Below, piece by piece: positions 47,244 to 60,075 of a DNA stretch of 64,000 nucleotides; within the stretch, counting starts at the first letter, position 1; each line of letters starts with the position of its first letter. A model generated the notes under the pieces. That model was given only the letters and a program-made list of their open reading frames with translations. It was not told the DNA's origin and made no database searches. The stretch spans positions 87,108,739 to 87,172,738 of the forward strand of contig NC_090728.1 in assembly GCF_036898095.1 (NCBI RefSeq), read 5' to 3'. The translations under genes and the position numbers were made by a program. The stretch comes from Palaemon carinicauda. Lineage: Eukaryota > Arthropoda > Malacostraca > Decapoda > Palaemonidae.

Positions 47244-47476
47244 TAAGAGAAATAATACTCAGAGTAAGGACAGCAAGACACAAGAAAGTTGATAAAATTA
47301 GGAGAAGGTCGAAGTAATATTGAGCAGAAGGAATAGAGGAAAGGGAGAGAAATTTAGATTAGAACTTGGGGAGCAATTTCCCCAATTTTAAGAGCCCTCT
47401 TGCCCGTCACAATTCTTCAACAATATGAAGAAACCACATGACTGCATCAAGGCATTCTCTCATTAAGAGGGTGCTC

Positions 47477-48774
47477 TCCATAGAGTTTGAGCCAGTTACC
47501 CGTAGGGGGTAATACAGCCGTCTATGGGACGGGTAGCTCTAGACTGAAGATCTTCCCCTGATCCGGAAGACAGGTCTTTCCCAGTGTGAAACTCGACTGA
47601 AAGAGAGATGTACTCTATGGATCTCCCTCAACGTCTCTCGCTTATGGCGAAAAACCAAGTAACATCCTATTTTGTTCCAGGCAGCTTGAACCTCAGATCC
47701 AAGCCCTCCACCTGGGAACCCACCGCTTGATATCAAAACTGTAACACAGGTAATTACCTTGAGGAAAGTGGTTACCTAGCCCCAAGGGTATAGCACACTG
47801 GGTCAGACACTCATCTTTGTTTTTCTTTTTCAAGCCAGTGATTATTTTGAGGCCATACCTCAGGAAAACAATGGAGTTTGCTCCTTAGGTTCAGCATGCC
47901 TCGCTAACCCTAAGAAGGTCAAAAGAGGTTGTAAGGATATTGTTTGTGACGGAGACTCAGGTCCTAATCCAGTCACAGAATCTTTCTTCTTCTCCTCATA
48001 GACATGACCAGAGCTCTGTGCGTTTTAGGGAGAATCCGTTCATAACGTTTTCAAGCACAAACCATGCCATTGGTAGGTTGAAAATATGTGTTCATTGCCT
48101 CACCCCACCTACTAGACGTGATCCACAGAAGACCTGTCACGTTTCTCTATAACTCCTGTGGTCCATTGCACTCTCGAGCTTCTCCTTTGGGACACAAACC
48201 GTGTCATTGGTAGGGGGGATACATGTCTAATCTTCACCTCTCCCTACCCACAAGTCTTGTGGGTAGGGAGAGGTGAAGACCTGATACGTTTTCTCTATCA
48301 CTTCTGTGGTGGTGACACAATAAGTGGTTTAATAATACCTGGGGCTCCTGGTTGGACAAGTAGCAGAAAGTTGAAGTCATCGGCTACCCGAGGTAAGACT
48401 GGGCTGAATGAAAGTATGCCTGGCTCTTTTACTTTCATCATCTTCCCCCCTTTTGAGGAATAGCGCCATGGGTACCTTTGCAAAGCTGGCTTCAACTTCT
48501 GCAGGTAATTACTACTTCACTTATGTAACCATGTATGTTTTACATATACTCGGACATGTCCCCAGTGCCTCCTGCGAGGTAGGCCTTAGGAATTTCTTTT
48601 TGTTTGGAAGGCTCCTATTTTAACTTGGAGCATCTTCTTACCTAGACGTTTATATGACATCTCTCACAACTACGTTAGTTGCTCAGGCCGCTATCATACT
48701 CACTGGTATTGATATGCGAGGTTCAAGGTTTCCCTTGATTACAGTCTAATACTGTAGTAGGGAAACCCGGGTCC
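47477..48774. other. No gene seen; diverged tandem units and a palindrome
   Basis: Two diverged units of about 120 bp (about 48,055-48,175 and 48,193-48,317), sharing 'cacaaaccrtgycattggtag', 'gacctg--acgtttctctat' and 'cttctgtggtg'. The second contains the perfect palindrome listed next. No coding domain recognised. Confidence 0.55.
48231..48279. repeat. 49-bp perfect palindrome
   Basis: Arms 48,231-48,254 and 48,256-48,279 (tcttcacctctccctaccc...) around a single base at 48,255; 24 bp of perfect complementarity. Confidence 0.93.
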
Positions 48775-48890
48775 TTTGTTCCCATACTAACAAACCTTCC
48801 GCTATTTATTTGGATGACTCACTCTTAGAAGTCATTCTAAGAGTGAGTCATCCAAATAAATAGCAGGAGGTTTGTTAGTATGGGAACAAA
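48775..48890. repeat. 116-bp near-perfect palindrome
   Basis: Arms 48,775-48,830 and 48,835-48,890 with a 4-base loop (gtca) and about two mismatches (ccttccgcta versus cctcctgcta). Confidence 0.93.
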
Positions 48891-49222
48891 TGACAAATTC
48901 AGAGATGATTTGTATTTTTCCCTAACTAATACAGACCTGTAGCTATTTATATATATTGGCCACCATCACCTGTCCCCTAGCAAGTCCTGCCTGCAAGCAA
49001 AAAGTGACGTGGTTCACTGAACTGTGAGTAGATATAGGTGGCTTGGTAGCCTTCCGCCAACCCCCCCTACCTACCCACTGTAGTGGTTAGGTAGGGTTGC
49101 CACCTCGTACTTGAAATCTAATGGCTGCCTTCCAGCTACCGTAAGAAGTAACATCCAAATAAATAGCTACTGCAAAGGTTTGTATTAGTTAAGGAAAAAT
49201 ACTAATCAGCGAATTTGTCGTA
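48891..49222. repeat. Foldback element, about 330 bp
   Basis: Starts gacaaattcagagatg and ends with the inverse of gacaaattcgctgatt. The inner TIR 'taatacaRacct..agctattta' is shared with the adjacent palindrome. The middle is GC-richer and non-coding. Probably a MITE or a collapsed pair of element ends. Confidence 0.65.
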
Positions 49223-50600
49223 TTGATACCCTGACCTCAAATTCTACTCCTAATTTACCCTATATTTACATCTTTTTAACAAAATTACTTTAATAAAAAA
49301 ATACCAGTAACTGTTAAATAAATAAAAACAAAACATAATATATTGGCCATTTAATTTATCTACTCACTGACGGAGCTCGCAATATTTGAATTTCCTGACT
49401 AACCAGGGTGCACTATAGCAGTCATTTAGGGCACGATGAAGGAATTTGTGCAGCTTTTTAAGTATGCATGATAGTAATAATACGCTAAAGCAGAGGGTTA
49501 AGTGTACATACACTTTTAGTACATTATTTATATTTGTTCATTATGATGTGATAATCCTTAAAATTGGAGTCCAAATTATGTTAAGGTTGGTAGAACATTA
49601 AAAATACTTGAGTAGTTTTGCCTTTGCTTCATAACTTTGGATATACTGTACTGTTATGTACATTTACAGAAAGCCCCTAGTTCAAAATTATCAAATCTAA
49701 AATTCCAAATACTGTACCTGACTGAATTTTCTTTTTTATTCTTTTAATAATCCACAATATATTTTTTTTTCAGGTGCAGAATAAATTGGTTCTCATCATA
49801 CCAATTCTACAATTATCATTGTCTCCAACTGAGAACATGTTCCCTTAAAAGTTTCTACCCTTTGTTTCAAATAATGTTTATAAGAGGCAGTTGGAAGATA
49901 ATAATGTTCTATTCTTAGTGGAGTATGAGTGATAAAAAGGGTAAAAGTATCAATAATCTGGTACTTATATAAATTCAATTGTTTATTCAATCTTAATTTA
50001 ATCCCAACTTGAAGGATGACTGATGAAATTTTATACAAATTCATGAGGGATTTTTCAAGATAAATTGTTTGTACGAATCAAGCTTAAAATCCACAAAAAA
50101 AATCTTTAGTCACATGAACACAATTCTTAAATCTTAAATTTCACTTCTGCTAAATTCTAAAAGAAGTGATATTTACAACCTCAAAAATAGGATCATGGTT
50201 CGTTATATGAAAAAGCTTTCTATAGATTGCTTAAAATGCACACTACTCCATTTTCAAGGCTTTTAATCAGTGACACAATATACAGTACTTTGAATAAAAA
50301 AAAATATTCCCTTCATACAAATTATTTTTTTTTTGCAAATATTGAGTTACCAAAAGGTTCCACAAACTTCAAGACAAAAATAAATACTCAAATTGATTTC
50401 ACTATACTGTACAGTAAAGCAATGACAAAATGAATGACCACTACACTTACTCAAATCTAAAGCTTCACTGTTTGAAGTATTAAATTCTAATAGGGCCGAG
50501 AACACATGAAACTTTTGTAAAATAATCTATAAATATACTGTACCTGTATGTATTCAACCAAATTTCATAACAGTATAGTACATAGATTATTTCATCTGTC

Positions 50601-50650
<50 letters not shown>

Positions 50651-52120
50651 TCTGAAAATCAGATCTCAGTGTGAAAACTATTTTACTTAGATACTTTTGA
50701 ATTCCATTATAATACAATTGAAACATACATGCACATAATTTCTTTAATTACAAGACTGGAATCAACTACAATTTACAACTAATGAAATTATAGTTAAAGT
50801 TGAGATGTAGCAACAGCTTTATCCATCACTGGGAGGAGTACTGTATTTGTTTTGTCACCAGTGAATTAGAGAGAAAAATATAATTGTCTAGGTTACCAAG
50901 ACTTTATACAACTCAAGATATGAGCATAAGAGAAAGCAATATAAAGACTTACACGGTATGCCTATCATATCTCCATAATTTCTCATAAAGGCTATCTTAA
51001 TTACAGTAACCATAAATATAAGAACTGTACTATAACACTATTTCAAGTTCTATATACACTAAGTGCTGAAATAAGTCTTCATACTACTGTATAATGGTAA
51101 AACAAATTAAGGTAATACTATCCCCTGCCTTTCATCTCCACTTTTCTGTTAGAAGCAATTAGTGCAAAACACTTCTATAAATGCTATTGCATCCACTTAC
51201 CATAAAAATAAAGACTATAATTGTCTAACACTTAGGAATCAACGTTTAACGAGAAAATACTGAAGAAATAAAAAAATATAAAAGTAACAATAAAAACGAT
51301 ATCTTTCTCCAATTCAGCAAGTGTTCCTTTACAAGAACAATAATATTACCTGATATTTCTAAAGTACATATGATATAACATCTATGATTTAAAAAAAAAA
51401 ATTCTAAGTGTTTCACATTCCAATGAATCTTGCAAATTAATATGTACTGGACTATATACTTCCCTACAGTGTGCAAATAAGTACAGTATAATTCATAATC
51501 AAAAACTAAAAATAATGTTGCACAAACAGCACATATTTCTTCAACTTTAAATTACGTATATCACATGAAAATTTACAATTAAATTATACTGATCAAAAAG
51601 CAGTTTACTTGAATGAAAAAAACACTAAAATAGGACAACTATGGCAACTTTGAACAAAAACAAAACAAAAAAAGGACAAGAGGGCACGAAATGCTTCCTC
51701 CGCCTACCTTAGTACAGTAAAAGGCTGCCACCATTTAACAAACATGAATAAAACTCATGATAACGGAACACATATCTAAGAAGTACGTTGTAGTTCTTAG
51801 ATATTAAGTAAAACCATCTTATGGGGTAATAGATCCTATGAAATTACAAATACAATATTTACAATTTGTTACTTATTCACCTCAAGCTAGCAATCTAGGA
51901 ATGTAGAATAAACTCATTTCTTTCCATCTTGAGCCTGAAAAGAAATTTAAGAGGTTGTCAGTTAAAGAACACAAAACCTAAATAAAACTTAAGTTTTCAC
52001 CATAAAAACAAACTTTTTCTTACACCCTTCATTTGTGTATTTGCCAACAGCAGCCGTCCCAAATTCTTAGTCTATGTCCAACATACATAGGTACTATATA
52101 GTAATACTGTTATTATTGTC

Positions 52121-52166
<46 letters not shown>

Positions 52167-52328
52167 GGAATAACATTTTTCAGACGAATAAAATGTAGTA
52201 ATAAATATGCTCTACTTATACAGAACTAATCCATGCCAAATCAGAGCCTACCCTTGGTTATTAAATGCAAATGCAAATACCAAGTCTTTAGATTTCTCTG
52301 GACAAAAATATAGAATTGCACCAAATAA
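49223..52328. other. No gene seen, AT-rich
   Basis: About 3.1 kb without a recognisable domain. Includes a (TAA)n array at 50,602-50,648 and a (TA)n array at 52,126-52,161. Base composition and scattered AATAAA-like words resemble a long 3' UTR or intron, but nothing proves it. Confidence 0.5.
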
Positions 52329-54337
52329 TTAATTGATTTGGAGTTCTCTGGCATCCTGACATCAAAGGTTGCTGAAGCTGATATTGTTTGTTATAATTAA
52401 AGAATAAAAGAATATTCAATTTAAAACCATAAAAGTGAAGATGTCCTTATAAAATCTAAATAGCTTTCTGAAGGCTTGCTTCTGAAATCTAAAAATACTG
52501 CTACCATAGAACAACACATCCAGCCCAAGAATCTTGGGAAGGATAAACCTGTCATCCTCACCTCGAGCCTCAAACAGATATCTATTGCTTACGGTGCTGT
52601 AAGTGGGGTATTCGGTCAACAAATGCTGCACTATCATAGGTACCCAACAGTCATTACAGTATGGCTGGTGTTGGCCCGTCATCAGAAACTTGTGTCTCAA
52701 CCCAGTGTGACCAATGCAAAGATGACAAAGAGTAGTCTCCCACTTGTGGGACATCATGCTATACCTTCAAGGAGATTTATTTGAAGTTCTCTGGCATCCT
52801 GACATCGAAGGTCATTGACGCCGATATAGTTTATTATGAATAATGATTAAAATAATATTCAATTAAAACAAGAGAAGTAAATATGTTATAAAAGTCAAAT
52901 AGCATTAAGAAGACCTCCTGACATAAATTTAAAAATGCCACTAGAAGTAAATATGTTATAAAAGTTAAATAGCATTAAGAAGACCTGCTTCTGATATAAA
53001 TTTAAAAATGCCACTAGCATCGTATAACACATCATGTCAAATGTCAAAAGATCTTGGCAAGGATGAACCCGCCATCTTCACCATGAGCCTCAAACAGATA
53101 TCTATTTCTTTCAGTGCTAAAAGTGGGACATTCAATCAACAATTGTCTCACCGTCAAGGGTATCAAACAGTCGTCGCAATATGGTTGGTGTTGGCCAGCC
53201 AGTAGAAACTCGTGTGTCATTCGAGTGTGACCAATGCGGAGACGACAAAGAGTAGTCTCCCATTTTCGGGGCATCCCATTATACAGTACCTCCAAGAGGA
53301 TATACCAATCAATATTTCTCTCATTTTATTTTCGCTTAAAACTATTCCAATGCTGTTGCCAATTATTATAAATAGAATTCTTAACTGCTGGTAAAAAATC
53401 ATTACAAAAAATGGGAGACCACCTTGGAAGCAATTTGGCTACAGCACTCTTTGCCAGCGAATCTGCCTCTTCATTTCCAGACACACCTATGTGTGTCGGA
53501 ACCCAGCAGAATCGAACTGTTATACCTTTCAGGCCAATGATTAATAGCCACTCTAAAATCTTTAAAACTAAAGGGTTACTAGAATCAAAACCTTCTAAAG
53601 CTTGAAGGACATTTCTTGAATCACTATAAATGGTAAAATTGCCCCCCCCCCCTTTCAACGCTATTTTCTCAAGAGCGGTTAGTATGCCATATAATTCAGC
53701 AGTAAATATGGAAGATATTGGAGGAAGTGCCCCTCTACAGTCAAAAGAACTACTATATACTCCAAATCCAATGCCAGCATCAGATTTGGAGCCATCAGTA
53801 TATACACAAGTTGATTCCTTATGTTCTTCAACATGTTCCATAAAAAGAGACCTAGCTTCTAATTCAGTCATGTTTTTTTAACACCAATAAAATATTTACA
53901 GCAAGATATCTGTGGTGATTTCCATGGAGGGGTTGATGGTATCTTAAATGGAAGTACCTTACCTCTAATTTCATCAAAACTGTTTAATAACTGTTTAACT
54001 CGAAAGCCATAAGATTGAGGAGATTTTGGGTACAACTCAAAGTATGTTGAGTTCCTTACAAGGCTTGCAGTTTGAAAAGCTAAAGAGTTGGGGAGTCTTT
54101 GTGACCTAAACCAATACCGAATAATGGAAGACATGCGGTTATGGTCTAGAGGTAACTCTCCAGCATCAACAATGACACTTGGGATAGGTGAGGTTCTAAA
54201 CGCTCCTGTGGACAATCTTATACCAGCATGATGTATTGAATCTCATATCTTTAATCGGCTTGGGGTGGCTGAGGAGTATATTTAACACCATTAATTAATT
54301 TTGGAAAAAATTAAGGCCTTGTATAATTTTAAAATAG
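52329..54337 (-). mobile_element. LINE-B: two overlapping I-like LINE 3' ends
   Basis: Two copies of the LINE 3' end lie head to tail. One spans about 52,785-54,337 and the other is a shorter 5'-truncated copy at 52,329-52,785. Both end with the family tail block ctctggcatcctgacatc (plus-strand view; at about 52,352 and 52,789). The longer copy has a 72-bp tandem duplication in its 3' UTR (52,873-52,944 and 52,945-53,018). It stops at 54,337 against a DIRS left end. Confidence 0.82.
52416..54215 (-). pseudogene. LINE-B ORF2: RNase H and C-terminal zinc motif
   Basis: RNase H domain at 53,326-53,871 is open over 181 codons, with VYTDGSKSDAG, FTAELYGILTALEK, YSDSRNVLQALE and HIGVSGNEEADSLAK, covering the catalytic Asp, Glu, Asp and Asp. 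The C-terminal motif WETTLCRLRIGHTRMTHEF...YCDDC...RQLLIECP is in 53,044-53,295, and a second diverged copy (LCIGHTGLRHKFLM, YCNDC) in 52,416-52,757. Upstream thumb sequence at 53,868-54,215. RNase H plus this C-terminal motif is characteristic of I-superfamily LINEs. Confidence 0.85.
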
Positions 54338-55996
54338 TTTTTTGGGCTCAAGCCATGTCGTCCTGATGGAAGGTCCCTCCGGCAGCTTCCTACTGTATAA
54401 TATTTCTTCAGGTGATATTACAAGAGAATTACCGTCAGGTATCACAGGGTTCTAACCCCCGGAACGACTATCCTAAGATATCGTGTATAATCAGGGACGT
54501 ATCTGTAGATAACCATAGATATCTGCACCCCTAATAGACTTAACCCAGTCTAGGAATCTAAGGAGAAGGATAGGTGAGGAGCCGTTACAAATCCTCTCCC
54601 CTCATAGTACTGTTCGTCTCTGATGAAGCCACTCCTTTGTTCGCAGCGTTCCTACTTTGTACGTAGTTTTTCAAGTGCGCCTTTTTCAGCTCTTTTTGGA
54701 GTAATTCCTCGCATGATGGCTTCCTCTTTGTCAGCTAAGTTGAGAACCCTCTTTTTTTACAGTTTGAATTAGCTATAACTGTTTTAGATCCCCTTGGGGA
54801 GTGTTTATTTAACTTTTTAGGCGAAGAGGGAACCAGGCGCTCCGCGTCCAGCTAGCCATTGGGTGCCATGTCGCGTACCCGACCGCCCTTTTATTTCGTG
54901 TTCACTTAGTCTTATTTTACTAGTATCACGTTAGCTAGCCTTATTTTAGTATTAGGATGCCTTGGGCTCTGTTTTGTGAATACATTTACCATGCATTAAT
55001 GTAATTAAGTTTAAGCTTTTAGAGTGTTGGTCCCAGCTAGTCTAGCCTAAAGAGTGGTAAAGTTTTAGTTGGAGATGGACTTTCCGATGGCGATCAGGTC
55101 TTTCTTACTGGACTCGTTGGCAGCGGCCATTTTACCCTTAGAGTTATACTAGTTTACTGAGCCCCTATGCCCGCCTGCCTTTGATCCCCCGGTTTTTTCG
55201 ACCTATTAGGCTTGGCCTAGCCCTCGTCGGCGAATCCGTTGGTCTGCCATGCTGCATTCCCTCGTGATCTCCCATGCTAGGTCTGCGCAGTCCATTGGAG
55301 CTCCCCTTTGCGAAGGGTGATCTCAACATGTTGGTGCGCCGACTTACCTGTACTGCCGTTACCTCCTAGCCTCTGAGATTTCTCGATCGACCTGCGGCAT
55401 CTTATTTTTATTTCATTCTGGCTTCGCCGTTTCTGATGGCGTGGGATTCCTAGGATTCAGGGTGCGGCGGCCCAGAGTGTCTCTGTCTAGAGAGTCTTCC
55501 TTGTTGGAATAACCCTCGGATTGAATCTAGATTTCTTTCTGAGCCTGACTTCCTTGCCGTCGCCTCTGTTCTGGGGATTGTTAAGGAATGCTCATATGGT
55601 GCATGGTATAGCTACCGCGTGCCGTCACTTCTCTTTATATCGTAGCCTTTCTGGGACTGATATTGCATGAATTTTATCATTATACTGCTGTGTATTTGAA
55701 TTTGTTGATTGTGGGGTTGGTTACCTTTGGGATTTGACCCTCCATGGCCATCAGCATGCTTCTCTCTGAGGGGTAAGCTATCAGACTGACGGCAGTGCTG
55801 GTACCTAACGGCTTTGCCGCCACCTATCGGCACACTATCCTATAGTACCTGTACCGGCGATGCGTCACTACTTACGGCAGTGCTGCCACTGGAGACACTG
55901 CCTTCACCTATGGCACGGTGTTTTCTGCTGAAACCCTTGCCGGTTATCTCCGCCGTCCCTAGGCACCATTGCCCCTGAAGGCATTGCTGTTACTGG
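54338..55996 (+). mobile_element. DIRS left-end fragment 3 (ITR plus leader)
   Basis: Left ITR (ttttttgggctcaagcc; core ttctaacccccggaacga) followed by leader sequence rich in ggcagtgctg/gccgcc units (55,790-55,980), like the DIRS-B leader. Interrupted by LINE-C at 55,997. Leader-type sequence resumes at 62,507. No coding part is visible. Confidence 0.72.
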
Positions 55997-56149
55997 TTGA
56001 TTGATTGATTGAAAGTTTTCTGGCATCCTGACATCCAAGGTCTTTGACGCCGATAGCATTTATTATATATGAAACATAAAAGAGAATTCAATTAAAACCA
56101 TAAAAGTTAAGATGTCATTATAAAAGTTAAATAGTTTTCAGAAGACCTA

Positions 56150-59100
56150 CTTCTGAAATAAATCTAAAAATGCCACTTGCATAGTAGGACACATCATGTC
56201 CAAGAATCTTGGCAAGTATGAACCTGCCATCCTCACCTCGAGCCTCAAACATATATCTATTTCTTAAGTTATTATAATTAGGGCATTCTGTCAACAAATG
56301 CCTCACTGTTAAAGGTACTCAACAGTTGTCGCAATACGGTTGGTGTTGGCCCTTCAGAAGAAACTTGTGTGTCAACCGAGTGTGACCAATACGGAGACGA
56401 CTCTTTCGGGCCATCACGTCATACCTCCAAGGAGATATGACATTTGTTACTTCTCTCATTTTATTGCCATCTAGATTATCCTAGTGCTGTTGCCATTTAT
56501 TAAAAAACAATTTCTTGATGGTAGGTGGGAAATCATTACAGGGAATGGGATACCTTCTTGGTAGCAACTAGGATGCCACATTCTTCGCCAGTAAATCTGC
56601 TTTCTCATTCCCAGATACACCTACATGTGCTGGAACTCAACAAAATCGAACCATTATACCTCTCACTTCAGTAATAAAAAGCCATTCTAAAATCTTTAAA
56701 ACTAGAGGGTTACTAGAATTAAAAACTTCTGAAGCTTGAAGAACATTCCTTGCATCACTAAAAATTGTAAAATTACCCTCCTTTTCCAACGTTATTTTCT
56801 CAATGGCAGTTAGTATGCCATACAGTTCGGCAGTAAATATGGAAGCTGTTAGAGGAAGTGCACCTCTACAATTAAAGCCATTACTCTGTACTCCAAATCC
56901 AATGCCACCATCAGATTCGGAGCCATTAGTATATATAAAAGTCGATCCCCTATCTTCTGCAACATGTTCCATAAAAAGAGACCTGGATTCTACATCAGTC
57001 ATATTCTTCTTAACTCCAATGAAGTATTTACAAAAAGATACCTCTGGTAATTTCCATGGAGGCGTTGATGATACCTTAAATGGAAGCACCTTAATTCTAA
57101 TTATATTTAATAATTGTTTCACCTGAAAGCCATAAGGTTGAGGAGATTTCAAGTGCAACTCAAAGTATGTTGAGTGCCTTACAAGGCTTGCAGTCTGAAA
57201 GACTAAAGTATTAGGGAGTCTGCAATCTAAACAAATACTGAATAATAGAAGACATTCGGTAAAGGTCTAGAGGCAACTCTCCAGCATCAACAAGGAGACT
57301 TGGGATAGGGGTGGTTCTAAAGGCTCCTGTGGACAATCTAATATCAGCATGATGTATTGAATCTAATATTTTTAACCGGCTTGGGGTGGCTGAGGAGTAT
57401 ATTTCACATCCATAACTAATTTTGGAAAAAAATCAGGCCTTGTATGATTTTAAAATAATATTGCGGTCTGCCCCCATGATGTATGGGACAATACTTCTAA
57501 AGGATTCAGAGCCTCAAAACATTTAGCTTCCAACACTTTTAAGTGAGAAACCTATGTAAGCCTACAATCACATATCAAACCTAAAAATTTATCTTCACTT
57601 ACACATGGGATCCGTTGACCTTCAATGTATATATCCGGGTCTGGATGTACTCCCCGGATACAACAGAAATGTGCAATAGTAGTTTTACTTGTCGAGAACT
57701 TGAATCCATTCATATCGGCCCACTGGATAATTTTGTCAATTGAGAGTTGTAGTTTTCTCTCAACCATTGCCTTTCTAGCTCCAGCAAATGATATGGAGAG
57801 ATCATCAACAAATAATGTTGAGAGAACATCCCGGGAATGGCTGAGAATATCCCATTAAATGATAGTGCAAACAGGGTTACACTCAGCACACTACTCTGAG
57901 GAACTCCTTCTTTCTGACATTTTCTCTCTGATAGTTTCCCCCACTCTCACTTGGAAAACCCTCCTCTCAATCCCAAGTCATGAATTGGTTAAGTATACCA
58001 TATCTCCATGTGGTATCATATGCCTTTTCAAGGTAAAAAAAAAGACTGTCACATGGTGCTGTTTGGAAGCAAAGGTTCACAAATAGAGGACTCAAGTCGT
58101 ATCCAAACATCAGTTGTTGAGTACATTTTTCTGAATCCACATTGAATGGGTGATAAAATACCCTTCTTTTCAAAGTACCACATCAGCCTTGCATTGACCA
58201 TCTTCTCCATAATTTTACATAAACAAGCAATTGGTCGATAGTTTGCTGCTAAAAACTTGTCCTTACCGGGTTTTAAAAAGGCTTAAATAATGGCTAGTTC
58301 CCAAACACTTGGATAACTATGATCATGCCATATTCTATTAACAATGCTTAAAATAAATAACTTTGTATTAAAATGTACATGTTTAATCATTACATATGGA
58401 ATTCCATCATGTCCAAGGGCTGTATCGTTGCAATGAGCAAGTGGGGAATCAAATTCTTTTTTAGTAAATGGAGAATTATAAGACTCTTCCCTTCCTGTTG
58501 CAATATTTAAAATTTTCTTTTCTTCAATGCTCCTATACTGGTGACCAGGAGCTTCTTCACACTTACATAATACATTTGAAAAATGATCAGCCAGGGCATT
58601 GCTAACATCATTTGCATCAGTTACATACTGACCATTCACTCTCAACACTGGTGGTGGTTTGATTGATTGATTTAAGGTTCTCAGGCATCCTGACATCTAG
58701 GGTCATTGACGCCAACACTGGTGGTGGGTTGGGGGTGAATTTGCCAGCTATCTTTTTTACTTTCCCCCACACAGAAGATGGTGGTGTTCTATTGTTAATG
58801 GAGGAAACAAAAGACATCCATGACTGGCACCTAGCTTCTTTCATGGAAAGACAGAACTGTGCTCTACATTTCTTGTATATAATTAAATTCTCATCAGTTC
58901 GGCGTCTACGCAATCGTGTTAGAGATGATCTTGTAGCTCTGTGCAGTTCAGTTATTTCTGAAAACCACAACGGGACTGGTCGTCGTTTGAATAACTGTGT
59001 TGTTTTGGTAATTGAATTGACTCCTGCTGTATGGAGAGTTCCATTCAGAAGGTCTATGGCATCATCAATACTTTCAAACTGTTCTGCACTCCCCTCGATT

Positions 59101-59811
59101 TCACTTAGCTCACAAAATTTAACCCAGTCTGCCTTGTCAAGATTCCATCGTGGCAATCTCTGTAAAGGCAGACCCTTGTTGGTGTTTATAATGATTGGTG
59201 CATGATCACTAGTATGCCAATCATCTAATGTCCTCCAATCAAAATCAACAAGGCAGTTAAGAGCTTGCAATTGAAAGGTCAATGCATGAAAAGGTACCTG
59301 TCTGAACATGGAAGTGTGTGGGCTCTCTTGTATTAAGGAGTCCTACATCCTCATTCTCCACAATTGATGAGATAATATTGCCCCTTGTGTTTGCCACAAC
59401 ATCACCCCATAAAGGATGTCTACCATTCATATCTCCCAGTAAGAGAAAAAGTTGAGGGAGTTGTTGAATGACCTCTACTAAATTATCATATAAAATATTA
59501 TCATTTGGAGGTAAGTACAGAGAGCATATTGTATATTTTCTCCCTATATCGATTTGTACAACCACTGCTTGCAGGGGTGTACGAATAGACATAGGTATTT
59601 GGGGAACATCTCGACGAACGTACCTGAGACTTCCGCCATGGCTCCCTGCTTGTTGATTATATGGTGTTCTATAGCTAACATACTCTAGAGGACTAGGAGT
59701 GTTAGCATCAAGCTTACTTTCCTGTAGACATACAATTATGGGGGAATGTTCATGAATTAGGAGCTTAAGTTCTTCATATTTCGCACTTAAAACCTGACAG
59801 TTCCATTGCAA
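56150..59811 (-). pseudogene. LINE-C ORF2: endonuclease, RT, RNase H
   Basis: Endonuclease (59,257-59,811, open): QWNCQVLSAKYEELK, VCLQESKL, SLYLPPN, LLLGDMNGRHPLWGD, SCIDLSIAS, covering the Asn, Glu, Asp/Asn and Asp positions of AP-type endonucleases. RT in pieces from about 58,700 to 57,200: ALGHDGIPYVMI, then FLEKAYDTTWRYGIL in broken frames. The RT catalytic box is not clearly preserved. RNase H at 56,637-57,158: IYTNGSESDGGIG (Asp to Asn at the first catalytic position), FTAELYGILTAIEK, FSDARNVLQASE. The C-terminal zinc motif is near 56,400. Many stops, so non-functional. Confidence 0.83.
58658..58712 (-). mobile_element. 55-bp LINE tail insertion with 15-bp TSD
   Basis: Inside LINE-C ORF2, the 15-bp word caacactggtggtgg occurs at 58,643-58,657 and again at 58,713-58,727. 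The 55 bases between are the 3' terminal block of the same LINE family (ggcatcctgacatc plus a ttgattgattga tail, plus-strand view). LINE-A lacks it at the homologous place (about 43,815-43,830). Confidence 0.9.
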
Positions 59812-60075
59812 AATGGAGGAGAAAACTATGGATTATTTCTGGAAGACATCTTGGATGAGGTCTTCCCATTAGCAGTTTTTAATCTAACATTATTACCTGT
59901 AGGTTTCTTCAGAGATGGTCTTGTTATGTTGGGTCTTACATTTGTGTTTTTATTTGTATCATTTTGATCTATTTGTTGAGGCGGATGGTGGACCTCAACT
60001 TGTATTTCTGATTTATTCAGTATATCTTCTGGTTCATAAAAACATCAACAGACAAAACATCAAATTTATTTGACG

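Larger units (their letters stand above)
43528..47476 (-). mobile_element. LINE-A: I-like LINE, 5' part
   Basis: Aligns along its length with LINE-C (58,353-62,498): 5' UTR with a TA array (47,174-47,238), ORF1, and the endonuclease part of ORF2. The 5' end at 47,476 matches the LINE-C 5' end. It stops at 43,528 against a DIRS ITR, inside ORF2; RT and RNase H are missing. Clearly diverged from LINE-C, with many frame breaks. Confidence 0.85.

Noticed and set aside
47400..49220. A protein-coding host gene around 47.5-48.6 kb
   Set aside because: Short frames only, with diverged tandem units and palindromes; no domain and no convincing splice pattern.
43528..54337. LINE-A and LINE-B as two halves of one LINE split by a single DIRS insertion
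   Set aside because: Breakpoints do not match (they map to about 58,353 and 57,460 of LINE-C), the 5' and 3' halves are in the wrong order for that, and the adjoining DIRS ends are two left ends facing apart.
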